Source: Tragulus kanchil
Taxonomy: Eukaryota > Chordata > Mammalia > Artiodactyla > Tragulidae
DNA: 64,000 nucleotides
Direction: 5' to 3'
NCBI GenBank assembly: GCA_022376925.1
Contig: JAIOJX010000002.1
Span: 63,884,001-63,948,000 of the forward strand
Shown here: piece by piece, positions 35,842 to 45,873 of the stretch
Layout: every line of letters starts with the position of its first letter
Numbering within the stretch: the stretch's first letter is position 1
Translations under genes and position numbers: made by a program
The notes under the pieces: model-generated
Seen by the model: the letters and a program-made list of their open reading frames with translations, nothing else
The model's database searches: none
Told to the model about the DNA's origin: nothing

Positions 35842-36814
35842 CACAAGCACCCACTTCACACTGCACCCTCAGTCCCTCAGCCTTGAAGGGAAGCCTACCT
35901 GCCCAAGACTATGAGCTCCTCAGGAGTTAAGAATTTCTTCTAAATACCTTTTGATCTTAGCAGAGCATCGGGCACATAGTAGAGCCTTAAGAATCTATTA
36001 CTTTATCAAACAGTCTATGACAGCGATCAATATGTCTCCTACTTTTAGAGAAGTATAAAAGTATATAAAATTTTTTTCCTGTGGAGTTGAGCTTCTTCCA
36101 GACAACTTTGGATTTCTCAGTTTTGCAAAGAAAATATAATTGTGAAATATAGGTAAATTTGTGAAAGTCTTCCAGTATTTTATTCAGCATACTTAAAGCT
36201 TGTGCATGTTCAGGGTAAATATTTGCCAGTAATTTCCATAAAATGTCTCTCTTTGAATTGATGGTTATAGAGATTTATGTTCCCTTAAGATGGAAACTAA
36301 GGCTCAAAGGATTTTTGTAGCCTATTATTTGCGTCTGGATAGAATTTTAGTGATTTCATTTGCATAATAGGTTGGTATCTTTTGTTTTCTTTAAGCATTT
36401 TTCCTTAAGTCATAATACCTTATAAAATGAAGGCATTTTTCAAGTATCCAAAAGGCCCTTTGCAACGAATTGAAAGGAACTTTCTGTGTTATATAAACCA
36501 ATGGAATGATTTAGCTTGCTTAATCTTAAAAGGGAATGGATAGGATGCAGTTAGTTAGCATTTAAAAAATACAATTGTATACAGCACAGATGGGAATGAA
36601 AGTTATGTTTATCCCATGCTTTCTTCAAATGGAGACTGTGCTCTTTACCTATCTGACTTCATTTCAGAGCTAAATAAAGGGACATTTATTACTGCATTCA
36701 AAATACCTTGGTTTTAACAGCTGCCTTAGGAAGCAAAGTTCATTGATTTTATAAACCTAAGAATCAGGAATTCACTTGCCAATCTCTTTCCACGTCTAAA
36801 ATTCTGCTAGGTCA

Positions 36815-36852
36815 GATGAGGTGGCCAAGTAGTTAAGGCGATGGACTGCTAA
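36815..36852 (+). pseudogene. tRNA-Ser(GCT) 5'-half retropseudogene
   Basis: The 38 bp starting 'gatgaggtggccaagtag' and continuing 'gttaaggcgatggactgct' match the acceptor 5' strand, D-arm and anticodon stem of mammalian tRNA-Ser(GCT), with A-box-like 'tggccaagtagtt' and anticodon gct at 36848-36850. Similarity stops just after the anticodon; the variable arm, T-arm and 3' strand are absent. Similar words, ctaaaattctgc before and ctaaaatcttgc after, look like a target-site duplication, and there is no poly(A). This fits the class of tailless retropseudogenes made from truncated small RNAs. It cannot encode a functional tRNA. Confidence 0.75.
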
Positions 36853-37937
36853 AATCTTGCAGAGTGTAAAACGATACTCTCTACCTTTACCAAAGCACAG
36901 TGGCTACCTGCTTTATAGAAGTCATAAAACTTTGGGAACTAAGACAGATACACAAAGTTTGGAGTATCTTAGATGTAGTATTTTAGCCTCCCTTCCTATT
37001 ATGGTCTTCCAAGCACTGGAGAAAATAATAGAGCATTAGTATGACTGTCCCACTCTGTCAGTCCTAGTGGATTTCAAGGATTTCCTTGACCCTCCTCATC
37101 TCATATGAAAATGGTTTTGGAATCTTATTGTTCCTTTTCTAAGTCTGAAGGAACAGATCCATTTTAGAGGTTCTCGCAGGTACTAGAGTGAACTGCTTGA
37201 ACAACACAGGTTAGAGATTGATCAATGAGTTCACTTACACACAGTTTGCAAAGAAAATATAATTGTGAAATATAGGTAAATTTGTGAAAGTCTTCCAGTA
37301 TTTTATTCAGCATACTTAAAGCTTGTGCATGTTCAGGGTAAATATTTGCCAGTAATTTCCATAAAATGTCTCTCTTTGAATTGATGGTTATAGAGATTTA
37401 TGTTCCCTTAAGATGGAAACTAAGGCTCAAAGGATTTTTGTAGCCTATTATTTGCGTCTGGATAGAATTTTAGTGATTTCATTTGCATAATAGGTTGGTA
37501 TCTTTTGTTTTCTTTAAGCATTTTTCCTTAAGTCATAATACCTTATAAAATGAAGGCATTTTTCAAGTATCCAAAAGGCCCTTTGCAACGAATTGAAAGG
37601 AACTTTCTGTGTTATATAAACCAATGGAATGATTTAGCTTGCTTAATCTTAAAAGGGAATGGATAGGATGCAGTTAGTTAGCATTTAAAAAATACAATTG
37701 TATACAGCACAGATGGGAATGAAAGTTATGTTTATCCCATGCTTTCTTCAAATGGAGACTGTGCTCTTTACCTATCTGACTTCATTTCAGAGCTAAATAA
37801 AGGGACATTTATTACTGCATTCAAAATACCTTGGTTTTAACAGCTGCCTTAGGAAGCAAAGTTCATTGATTTTATAAACCTAAGAATCAGGAATTCACTT
37901 GCCAATCTCTTTCCACGTCTAAAATTCTGCTAGGTCA

Positions 37938-37975
37938 GATGAGGTGGCCAAGTAGTTAAGGCGATGGACTGCTAA
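37938..37975 (+). pseudogene. tRNA-Ser(GCT) 5'-half, duplicate
   Basis: Identical copy of the fragment at 36815, produced by pair 14 together with more than 500 bp of flank on each side, so it is not a second retroposition event. Confidence 0.75.
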
Positions 37976-38697
37976 AATCTTGCAGAGTGTAAAACGATAC
38001 TCTCTACCTTTACCAAAGCACAGTGGCTACCTGCTTTATAGAAGTCATAAAACTTTGGGAACTAAGACAGATACACAAAGTTTGGAGTATCTTAGATGTA
38101 GTATTTTAGCCTCCCTTCCTATTATGGTCTTCCAAGCACTGGAGAAAATAATAGAGCATTAGTATGACTGTCCCACTCTGTCAGTCCTAGTGGATTTCAA
38201 GGATTTCCTTGACCCTCCTCATCTCATATGAAAATGGTTTTGGAATCTTATTGTTCCTTTTCTAAGTCTGAAGGAACAGATCCATTTTAGAGGTTCTCTC
38301 AGGTACTAGAGTGAACTGCTTGAACAACACAGGTTAGAATTGCATGAGTTCACTTACACACAGATTTTTTTCAACTGTCAGTATACTACTTCTACACTGT
38401 ACAGGTGGTTGGTTGAACTCATGGATGTGGAACTGCATATAGGGAGGAATTATGGACACAGAGGGGGACTGTAAGTTATACAAAATTTGACTGCCCAGAG
38501 ATTTGGTGTCTGGCCCTTAAACCCTGCATCATTGTAGACAGTTCCTATACATGATTTGCTATGCTTACAATTCACTCAGGCAGACTTTATTGCTCCATTT
38601 TAGAGACTTAATTAATGCATTTTAGTTAATCTCTAAATAAAGTAATTCTCTGTGGTAGGTTAAATTCCTGCTACTCCTCCTAGAAAAAAAGCAAGAG

Positions 38698-39030
38698 AAT
38701 ACCAGAAAAACATCTGCTTCTGCTTCATTGTCTACACGAAAACCTTTGACTGTGTGGTTCACAAATAACCGTGGAAAATTCTGAAAGAAATGGGAACACC
38801 AGACCACCTTACCTGCCTCCTACAAAACCTGTATGCAGGGCAAGAAGCAACGGTTAGAACTGAACATGAAACAAATATTGTTTCCAAATTGGGAAAGGAG
38901 TATGTCAAGGCTGTACATTGTCACCCTGCTTATTTAACGTATATGCATAGTACATGATGTGAAATGCCAGACTTTACCAGGAGAAATATCAACAACCTCA
39001 GATATGCAATTGATACCATCCTAATGGCAT
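38698..39030 (+). mobile_element. BovB LINE reverse-transcriptase relic
   Basis: Translated piecewise, this gives fragments typical of the BovB RT domain: FDCV, KILKEMGTPDHL, NLYAGQEATVRT and LRYAIDTILMA, the last covering the catalytic YADD box with the first D changed to I. A stop codon follows the FDCVVHK segment and the frame is lost between the blocks. The element is dead, and neither ORF end is present. BovB is a horizontally acquired LINE abundant in ruminants. Confidence 0.88.
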
Positions 39031-39103
39031 AAAGTGTGTTTGTATCTTGTGGCAATTTGCTTGCTCAGTCAACATTGTTTTGGAAATATACCCATGTGTT
39101 TTT

Positions 39104-39230
39104 TTATAATTTTATTTTTAATTGGAGGATAATTGCTCTACAATGTTGTATTAGTTTCTACTGTACCACAACATAAATCGAGTATAAGTGTGCATATATC
39201 CCTCCTCTTGATCTTTCCTCCCACCCTCAT
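39104..39230 (-). mobile_element. L1 LINE 3' end, antisense, cut by a junction
   Basis: T-rich start, 'aattggaggataattgctct' and 'gtattagtttctactgtacc' mark the ruminant L1 3' UTR. It stops where pair 15 jumps. The fuller copy is at 40246. Confidence 0.75.
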
Positions 39231-39840
39231 ACCCAACATAATCGAGATTGCCTCCCTTCCTATTATGGTCTTCCAAGCACTGGAGAAAATAATAGAGCAT
39301 TAGTATGACTGTCCCACTCTGTCAGTCCTAGTGGATTTCAAGGATTTCCTTGACCCTCCTCATCTCATATGAAAATGGTTTTGGAATCTTATTGTTCCTT
39401 TTCTAAGTCTGAAGGAACAGATCCATTTTAGAGGTTCTCTCAGGTACTAGAGTGAACTGCTTGAACAACACAGGTTAGAATTGCATGAGTTCACTTACAC
39501 ACAGATTTTTTTCAACTGTCAGTATACTACTTCTACACTGTACAGGTGGTTGGTTGAACTCATGGATGTGGAACTGCATATAGGGAGGAATTATGGACAC
39601 AGAGGGGGACTGTAAGTTATACAAAATTTGACTGCCCAGAGATTTGGTGTCTGGCCCTTAAACCCTGCATCATTGTAGACAGTTCCTATACATGATTTGC
39701 TATGCTTACAATTCACTCAGGCAGACTTTATTGCTCCATTTTAAAGACTTAATTAATGCATTTTAGTTAATCTCTAAATAAAGTAATTCTCTGTGGTAGG
39801 TTAAATTCCTGCTACTCCTCCTAGAAAAAAAAAGCAAGAG

Positions 39841-40173
39841 AATACCAGAAAAACATCTGCTTCTGCTTCATTGTCTACACGAAAACCTTTGACTGTGTGG
39901 TTCACAAATAACCGTGGAAAATTCTGAAAGAAATGGGAACACCAGACCACCTTACCTGCCTCCTACAAAACCTGTATGCAGGGCAAGAAGCAACGGTTAG
40001 AACTGAACATGAAACAAATATTGTTTCCAAATTGGGAAAGGAGTATGTCAAGGCTGTACATTGTCACCCTGCTTATTTAACGTATATGCATAGTACATGA
40101 TGTGAAATGCCAGACTTTACCAGGAGAAATATCAACAACCTCAGATATGCAATTGATACCATCCTAATGGCAT
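39841..40173 (+). mobile_element. BovB reverse-transcriptase relic, duplicate
   Basis: Second copy of the relic at 38698, with the same stop and the same YAID substitution. A third, partial copy (about 41322-41409) covers the YAID end. Shared disabling mutations show all three derive from one insertion. Confidence 0.88.
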
Positions 40174-40245
40174 AAAGTGTGTTTGTATCTTGTGGCAATT
40201 TGCTTGCTCAGTCAACATTGTTTTGGAAATATACCCATGTGTTTT

Positions 40246-40606
40246 TTTATAATTTTATTTTTAATTGGAGGATAATTGCTCTACAATGTTGTATTAGTTT
40301 CTACTGTACCACAACATAAATCGAGTATAAGTGTGCATATATCCCCTCCCTCTTGATCTTTCCTCCCACCCTCATCCCATCCCTCTAGGTCATCACATGG
40401 CCCCAAACTGAGCTCCGTGTGTTATGCAGTAGCTTCCCACTAGCTATCTGTGTTATCTATGGCAGTGTATATATGCCAGTGCTAACTTCTCAGTTCATCC
40501 CACCACTCCTTCCCCCACTGTCCATGTCTATGTCTATGTATATTCATCTATCTACTCCTATAGTATTCCATATATTTTATTTATCTGTTCCCCCATTTTT
40601 AGACTG
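40246..40606 (-). mobile_element. L1 LINE 3' UTR, antisense
   Basis: Longer antisense L1 3' fragment: 'ctctaggtcatcacatggcc', 'agcttcccactagctatctg', 'cagttcatcccaccactcct'. Continues up to the CHR SINE. Non-coding. Confidence 0.78.
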
Positions 40607-40924
40607 TACTTGCTTTTTTAAAGATTTCTTGTTTACTCATTTATTTTTGGCTGTCTTAGGGTTTTCTCTAGTTATGGAGAGTGAGGGGCTATTCTTCATT
40701 ACTACATATGGGCTTCTCATTGTGATGGCTTCTCTTGTGGCTCGGCACAGGCTCTCGGCATGTGGGCATCAGTAGTTGCAGCCTGTGGGCTCAGTTAGGC
40801 TATAGTCGTTGTGATGAACAGGCTCACTTGCTTGGAGGCTCATGGAATCTTCCCGGATCAGGGATTGAACATGTATCCCCTGCGTTGCAAGGCAGATTCT
40901 TGACCACTGGACCACCAGAGAGCC
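40607..40924 (-). mobile_element. CHR-type SINE within L1 sequence
   Basis: Antisense CHR SINE: 'gggcttctcattgtgatggc', 'tggaatcttcccggatcagg', head 'ttgaccactggaccaccaga'. It lies between two blocks of antisense L1 3' sequence, suggesting insertion into or next to L1 DNA. The 118-codon forward ORF runs from L1 into this SINE and is not a gene. Confidence 0.82.
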
Positions 40925-40985
40925 CTGTGGTTACTTTTAGTTTTCACTTCTCTAAGCAATAGTGAAAGAAATTAAAAAAAAAAAA

Positions 40986-41205
40986 ATAGTGCTAACAGTG
41001 TTGTGTTTGTTTCTGCTTTATAGCAAAGTGAGCCAGTTATATATATCCATATATTCCCTCTTTTTGGATTTCCTTTCCATTTAGGTTACCACAGAGCAGT
41101 GAGTAGAGTTCCCTGTGCTGTACAGGTCCTTATTAGTTACCTATTTTATATATAGTAGCATGTATTTGTCAATACCAATCTTCAATTTATCCCTGTCCCC
41201 CCCAA
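40986..41205 (-). mobile_element. Second antisense L1 3' block
   Basis: 'gtttgtttctgctttatagc', 'aggttaccacagagcagtga', 'gagttccctgtgctgtacag' match another version of the L1 3' UTR. It repeats the same part of the element as 40246, so it is probably a separate L1 insertion. Copied at 42222-42441. Confidence 0.72.
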
Positions 41206-41481
41206 AAAAGAATATTTTAAAAAATCTATTTCTCTTGTTGGTTTTTCCTTGTAGGTATATAACAGAATTAACATTTTGAGTTTTTCACTTAGCAGTCAAA
41301 TTCATCTATAAAAGTTACGATATGCATAGTACATGATGTGAAATGCCAGACTTTACCAGGAGAAATATCAACAACCTCAGATATGCAATTGATACCATCC
41401 TAATGGCATAAAGTGTGTTTGTATCTTGTGGCAATTTGCTTGCTCAGTCAACATTGTTTTGGAAATATACCCATGTGTTTT

Positions 41482-41843
41482 TTTATAATTTTATTTTTAA
41501 TTGGAGGATAATTGCTCTACAATGTTGTATTAGTTTCTACTGTACCACAACATAAATCGAGTATAAGTGTGCATATATCCCCTCCCTCTTGATCTTTCCT
41601 CCCACCCTCATCCCATCCCTCTAGGTCATCACATGGCCCCAAACTGAGCTCCGTGTGTTATGCAGTAGCTTCCCACTAGCTATCTGTGTTATCTATGGCA
41701 GTGTATATATGCCAGTGCTAACTTCTCAGTTCATCCCACCACTCCTTCCCCCACTGTCCATGTCTATGTCTATGTATATTCATCTATCTACTCCTATAGT
41801 ATTCCATATATTTTATTTATCTGTTCCCCTATTTTTTAGACTG
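41482..41843 (-). mobile_element. L1 3' UTR, duplicate
   Basis: Copy of 40246-40606 produced by pair 16. Confidence 0.78.
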
Positions 41844-42161
41844 TACTTGCTTTTTTAAAGATTTCTTGTTTACTCATTTATTTTTGGCTGTCTTAGGGTT
41901 TTCTCTAGTTATGGAGAGTGAGGGGCTATTCTTCATTACTACATATGGGCTTCTCATTGTGATGGCTTCTCTTGTGGCTCGGCACAGGCTCTCGGCATGT
42001 GGGCATCAGTAGTTGCAGCCTGTGGGCTCAGTTAGGCTATAGTCGTTGTGATGAACAGGCTCACTTGCTTGGAGGCTCATGGAATCTTCCCGGATCAGGG
42101 ATTGAACATGTATCCCCTGCGTTGCAAGGCAGATTCTTGACCACTGGACCACCAGAGAGCC
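41844..42161 (-). mobile_element. CHR-type SINE, duplicate
   Basis: Copy of the SINE at 40607 produced by pair 16. Confidence 0.82.
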
Positions 42162-42221
42162 CTGTGGTTACTTTTAGTTTTCACTTCTCTAAGCAATAGT
42201 GAAAGAAATTAAAAAAAAAAA

Positions 42222-42441
42222 AATAGTGCTAACAGTGTTGTGTTTGTTTCTGCTTTATAGCAAAGTGAGCCAGTTATATATATCCATATATCCCCTCTTT
42301 TTGGATTTCCTTTCCATTTAGGTTACCACAGAGCAGTGAGTAGAGTTCCCTGTGCTGTACAGGTCCTTATTAGTTACCTATTTTATATATAGTAGCATGT
42401 ATTTGTCAATACCAATCTTCAATTTATCCCTGTCCCCCCCA
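42222..42441 (-). mobile_element. Second antisense L1 block, duplicate
   Basis: Copy of 40986-41205 produced by pair 16, with one visible change (atatcccctct against atattccctct). Confidence 0.72.
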
Positions 42442-42555
42442 AAAAAGAATATTTTAAAAAATCTATTTCTCTTGTTGGTTTTTCCTTGTAGGTATATAAC
42501 AGAATTAACATTTTTGAGTTTTTCACTTAGCAGTCAAATTCATCTATAAAAGTTA

Positions 42556-43329
42556 TTGTACTCAAATCAGGTTTCTGCTTACAGGATTAATCTTTCATCC
42601 ACCAGATGTCCCTGTGCAAACCTAAAAGTCATTTTAAGAGCAGGGAGAAAAACATCACAAAACGTATTAAAGAACAAGTTTAATGTTCTGTTTATCTTTT
42701 AAATCTCTTACATTTCTGACATCATGCCCTAGTGGTGTATATGTTCTGCTATTAAAACTAGAATGTAATGTTACTTCTGATTAAAGTATTTCATGTTTGT
42801 GTGGGTGTATAGAGCGATATGATCATTTGAATTACTGTGTTCCAGGTGGTTTAAGCAACACTAATATTCCATTAAGTCATACAGAAACTATTCAGAAGGT
42901 TTTGCATTTTGCTTGCTACAGTTTAAGAAAAGCCAATTTTGCTACAAAGTTGTGAACTTTGTTTACTGAAGGGGTGATGACAAAAAACACTGAAAACTCA
43001 TTAAAGCTGTAATACTAAGATGTAGAAAATTTTTTTTAAAAAATTGGAGCTTTTGATATGCTCTGAAATAGCATATTTTACTAGTGATATCATATATTTT
43101 GACTCTAAGTGATTAATGCTATTAAAACATATAAGAAAAAAGTTGTTTTTGCCTTGGTCACTGTTAGATGATTCAGAAAGAAAAAATATGATAAGCTCAA
43201 TTTACTTCATTTGTAATTTGTAACAAATTTGGATAGAAGTTAATCTAAACGTCAAAATTTTAAAAAGTTTATATGTGCTAAGAAAAATTAGAAAGTAACT
43301 AGTGTTAAAGGTGAATGGCAATTATACCT
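42556..43329. other. AT-rich single-copy DNA, no feature seen
   Basis: About 770 bp of AT-rich non-coding DNA free of duplications. No mobile element recognised. Confidence 0.5.
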
Positions 43330-43349
43330 CCATACACCTGGAAGAAGTG

Positions 43350-43960
43350 GGGTTCAGGAAGGGTCGTTTATTCATTTGGCAGTTACTATTGAGGGCCTGT
43401 TAAGAATCGGGTGCTATTCCAGATACTTAGAACACAATTAATGGATAAAATACTCAAGGTCTTTACTCCTTTGGAGCTTCCCAGCACGAGGAGAAATAAT
43501 GAACAAGGAAACACACTTAAATGATGCCCCTCCACGAACTGACGTGTGCCATGAAGCTACTAACACAAGGCACTGTGACTGAGAGTGGATGTGTCTGGGG
43601 GCAGTGAGGGCCAGATTTGCCTCAGCTGTGGAGTCCTAGGGGCACCTCTGAGAAGGTAAAAGTTGAACTAAGGGCTACATGAGGCATCCACCATGCCAAC
43701 ATCGAGTGGAAGACGCTGTAGTCAAAGGTGCTGCGGGTGAGAACAAGTTTGTTGTGTGTGAAGACTGCCAAGGTCTGTGTGGCTGAGGACCTGAGGGGGT
43801 AGAGGAGCAGAAGATACAGGCAGTGGGACAACTAGGAGCCTGGGTGGAAGAAGCTGGATTTTAGGCTGGGAATTCTGAGGAATTCTAGGAAGCCAATGTA
43901 AAGGTTTAGCAGGGCAGCGGCATGGAAGATTTATGTGTGCCTGAGTGTTATGCTAAACAT
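43350..43960 (+). repeat. Ancient mammalian repeat-like stretch
   Basis: 'ttattcatttggcagttact', 'gggtgctattccagatactt', 'gaacacaattaatggataaa', 'ctttggagcttcccagcacg', 'acctctgagaaggtaaaagt' and 'gaggaattctaggaagccaa' follow an old interspersed repeat beginning 'attgagcacctactatgtgc'. I cannot name the family. A 69-codon reverse ORF crosses it. Confidence 0.5.
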
Positions 43961-44341
43961 GTATAATATATATTATATTTGGATTCATAATTATTAACTG
44001 CTAATTATAATCATATTATAAAGAAGGTACCATTTTATCTCTCTCCTCTTAGGGCTTTTCAGCTAGGTCTAATAAATAAATCGACAGATAGATTAAAGCT
44101 TGTAAGTTTTACCTACCATGGGAGCCCTCGCGAGGAAATGGAGACCTAAAGAAGCAGCAAAATCTAAATACTTTCAATCAGGTTGAACAAAGAGAAGAAA
44201 TCCTGGAAAAGCACATAAAATATACAGGGAGGCCAAGAGAAGATAAGAATGATTTTTACAAGGTCTATTTGTATGGAATTCGCTCTCCTTTACCTCCTGG
44301 TTCTCTTGGTACAGAGAGGAGGTCTTTCTCGTGGGAGTTGT

Positions 44342-44361
44342 TTCTTTTTTTTTTTTTTTTG
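44342..44361. repeat. Poly(T) tract
   Basis: An uninterrupted run of Ts of about 19 bases, with no SINE body attached that I can identify. Confidence 0.8.
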
Positions 44362-44531
44362 GTTAATGTCCTGTTTAAGGAGGGGAAGGGGAAATTGTAA
44401 GATCCTTCTTGCATAGACTCTCTCTAAAGTACCTCCAGTCCAAACCATTCCTACACTCATGAGGAGCACCTGAGGGTGGCCCACTCTGCCCCTCTTCAAT
44501 ATGATTAATGAGAATGCAATAGTATATACAA

Positions 44532-44738
44532 TGGACTTCCCTGGTGGCTCAGATGGTAAAAAAAAAAAAATCTGCCTACAATGCAGGAGACCCAAGTTCA
44601 GACCCTGGGTCAAGAAGATCCCCTGTAGAATGGAATGATTACTCCGGTATTCTTACCTGAAGAATTCCATGGACAGAGGAGCCTGGTGGGCTACCGTCCA
44701 CGAGGTCGCAAAGAGCTGGACACAACTGAGTGACTAAG
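44532..44738 (+). mobile_element. BOV-A2 SINE with internal poly(A)
   Basis: Sense BOV-A2 ('cttccctggtggctcagatg', 'caatgcaggagacccaagtt', 'tcttacctgaagaattccat', 'gagctggacacaactgagtg'). Where other copies read 'ggtaaagaatctgcc', this one has 13 As (44558-44570). That is either replication slippage or a consensus error, and the second copy of pair 17 begins exactly here. Confidence 0.88.
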
Positions 44739-44779
44739 CAAGATATGTACATACTGTATCTTCATATATGTTTATGTTA

Positions 44780-45656
44780 TAAATTCCATATTTTAGTAGC
44801 CTTTCTGGCTACTGCATGGAAAGAGCTACCAAGTAGAAGATAGTATCGGAGATGGGGTACAGCAACCATATTTAAGATATATTTGGTGGTAGAACATAAA
44901 TGACTGGTTGCACCTAGTAAGTTCAGGGAAAAAGAAGACAGTGGTTCTACTGTATGACTCCCCATTTGCCTGTAGGTAATATCTTATTGCAAACAACAGT
45001 TACAGTTTCCTAATGCAGAACCTGAAGGGCTTCTTTTGACGAGGACATCTTAACTTGCTGACTTTGTTGCTATTGACGGAGTCTGCCTAAATGCAGAAAA
45101 CTATGAAATGACTTACTAATATGGCCTTGTCAGTTATTCAGTCAGGTCCCCTCCCTCACTACTCTCAATCAGGAGGATTCGCGATACTGAGAAAGAAGTA
45201 CCTGTTCCTGATAAATATCAGTACATCTGTTTAATCATTCACCAAGGCCTGAATTATTCAGGCATGTTTGTGTGAATGTAAGCACACGGGGGACTTGTGA
45301 CCATGACTGATGTCCCAGATGAAGAGCTGGTACCCTGTTTATAGGTAAGATGTGGCGGACGCAAGGGTGATCATAAAGCTATGGAAAGTAGAAGCATTTT
45401 GACTCCAAGTAATGGAAACAATCTCCCCGTTCTTTCACTTTGCTGCCTGGTCCTCAGGAACCATCCCTGCTTCGCCACTGGGGTGCGTGCCCTGATCCAG
45501 CCCCCTCAGACTTCCCTACACTCAGAGGCCCCAAATATGACAGTCACTTTCCATCTGAACCTTGTCCTCACCCTTGAGGGCTCCGACTCTCCACTGTATA
45601 GGATGCCATCAGGCATATCTACATGACCAGCCACCTGAACCTAAATGAGCTGCAAA
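44780..45656. other. Unassigned non-coding unit, copied
   Basis: About 880 bp without a recognised element. A forward ORF of 81 codons (45381-45626) is kept intact in both copies (second at 46513-46758), but the copies are simply identical, so its conservation carries no weight. I recognise no protein similarity. Confidence 0.4.
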
Positions 45657-45708
45657 TCTATAGGCTTTACTGCCTCTTCAAGATTAATGAGAAGCCTGGT
45701 GGGCTACT

Positions 45709-45873
45709 GCCTACAATGCAGGAGACCCAAGTTCAGACCCTGGGTCAAGAAGATCCCCTGTAGAATGGAATGATTACTCCGGTATTCTTACCTGAAGAAT
45801 TCCATGGACAGAGGAGCCTGGTGGGCTACCGTCACAGTCGCAAAGAGCTGGACACAACTGAGTGACTAAGCAA
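45709..45873 (+). mobile_element. BOV-A2 SINE, partial duplicate
   Basis: Second copy of the 44532 SINE without its first 40 bp. Lacks 'cacgagg' before 'tcgcaaagagctgg'-type wording, a small deletion near the junction. Confidence 0.82.

Larger units (their letters stand above)
34084..36386 (+). repeat. Direct duplication pair 13 (34084-35235 / 35236-36386)
   Basis: Head-to-tail tandem of a 1151-bp unit with no filler: 'ggtatcttttgtt' runs directly into 'cccatgggtcacc'. The first 190 bp are already the second copy from pair 12, so they occur three times. Confidence 0.96.
36122..38363 (+). repeat. Direct duplication pair 14 (36122-37244 / 37245-38363)
   Basis: Offset 1123, falling to 1119. 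No filler, but the last 35 bp of the first copy are degraded (agagattgatcaatgag against agaattgcatgag). The unit includes the tRNA-Ser half pseudogene. Confidence 0.95.
38109..40375 (+). repeat. Direct duplication pair 15 (38109-39230 / 39250-40375)
   Basis: Offset 1141-1145. The 19-bp filler 39231-39249 (acccaacataatcgagatt) is a noisy copy of 'cacaacataaatcgagtat' located about 60 bp upstream. Small homopolymer differences occur (aaaaaaa against aaaaaaaaa near 38690/39830). Confidence 0.95.
40084..42555 (+). repeat. Direct duplication pair 16 (40084-41317 / 41320-42555)
   Basis: The longest offset (1236-1238), with a 2-bp filler. The unit contains the end of the BovB relic, L1 3' sequence and a CHR SINE. 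One-base changes (ccccatttttaga against cctattttttaga) break the ORF over the L1/SINE boundary in the second copy. Confidence 0.95.

Noticed and set aside
36815..36852. Functional tRNA-Ser gene
   Set aside because: Only the 5' half is present; variable arm, T-arm, B box and 3' acceptor strand are missing.
38698..40173. Intact BovB reverse transcriptase
   Set aside because: A stop codon after the FDCV block, loss of frame, a D-to-I change in the YADD box and absence of both ends show it is dead.
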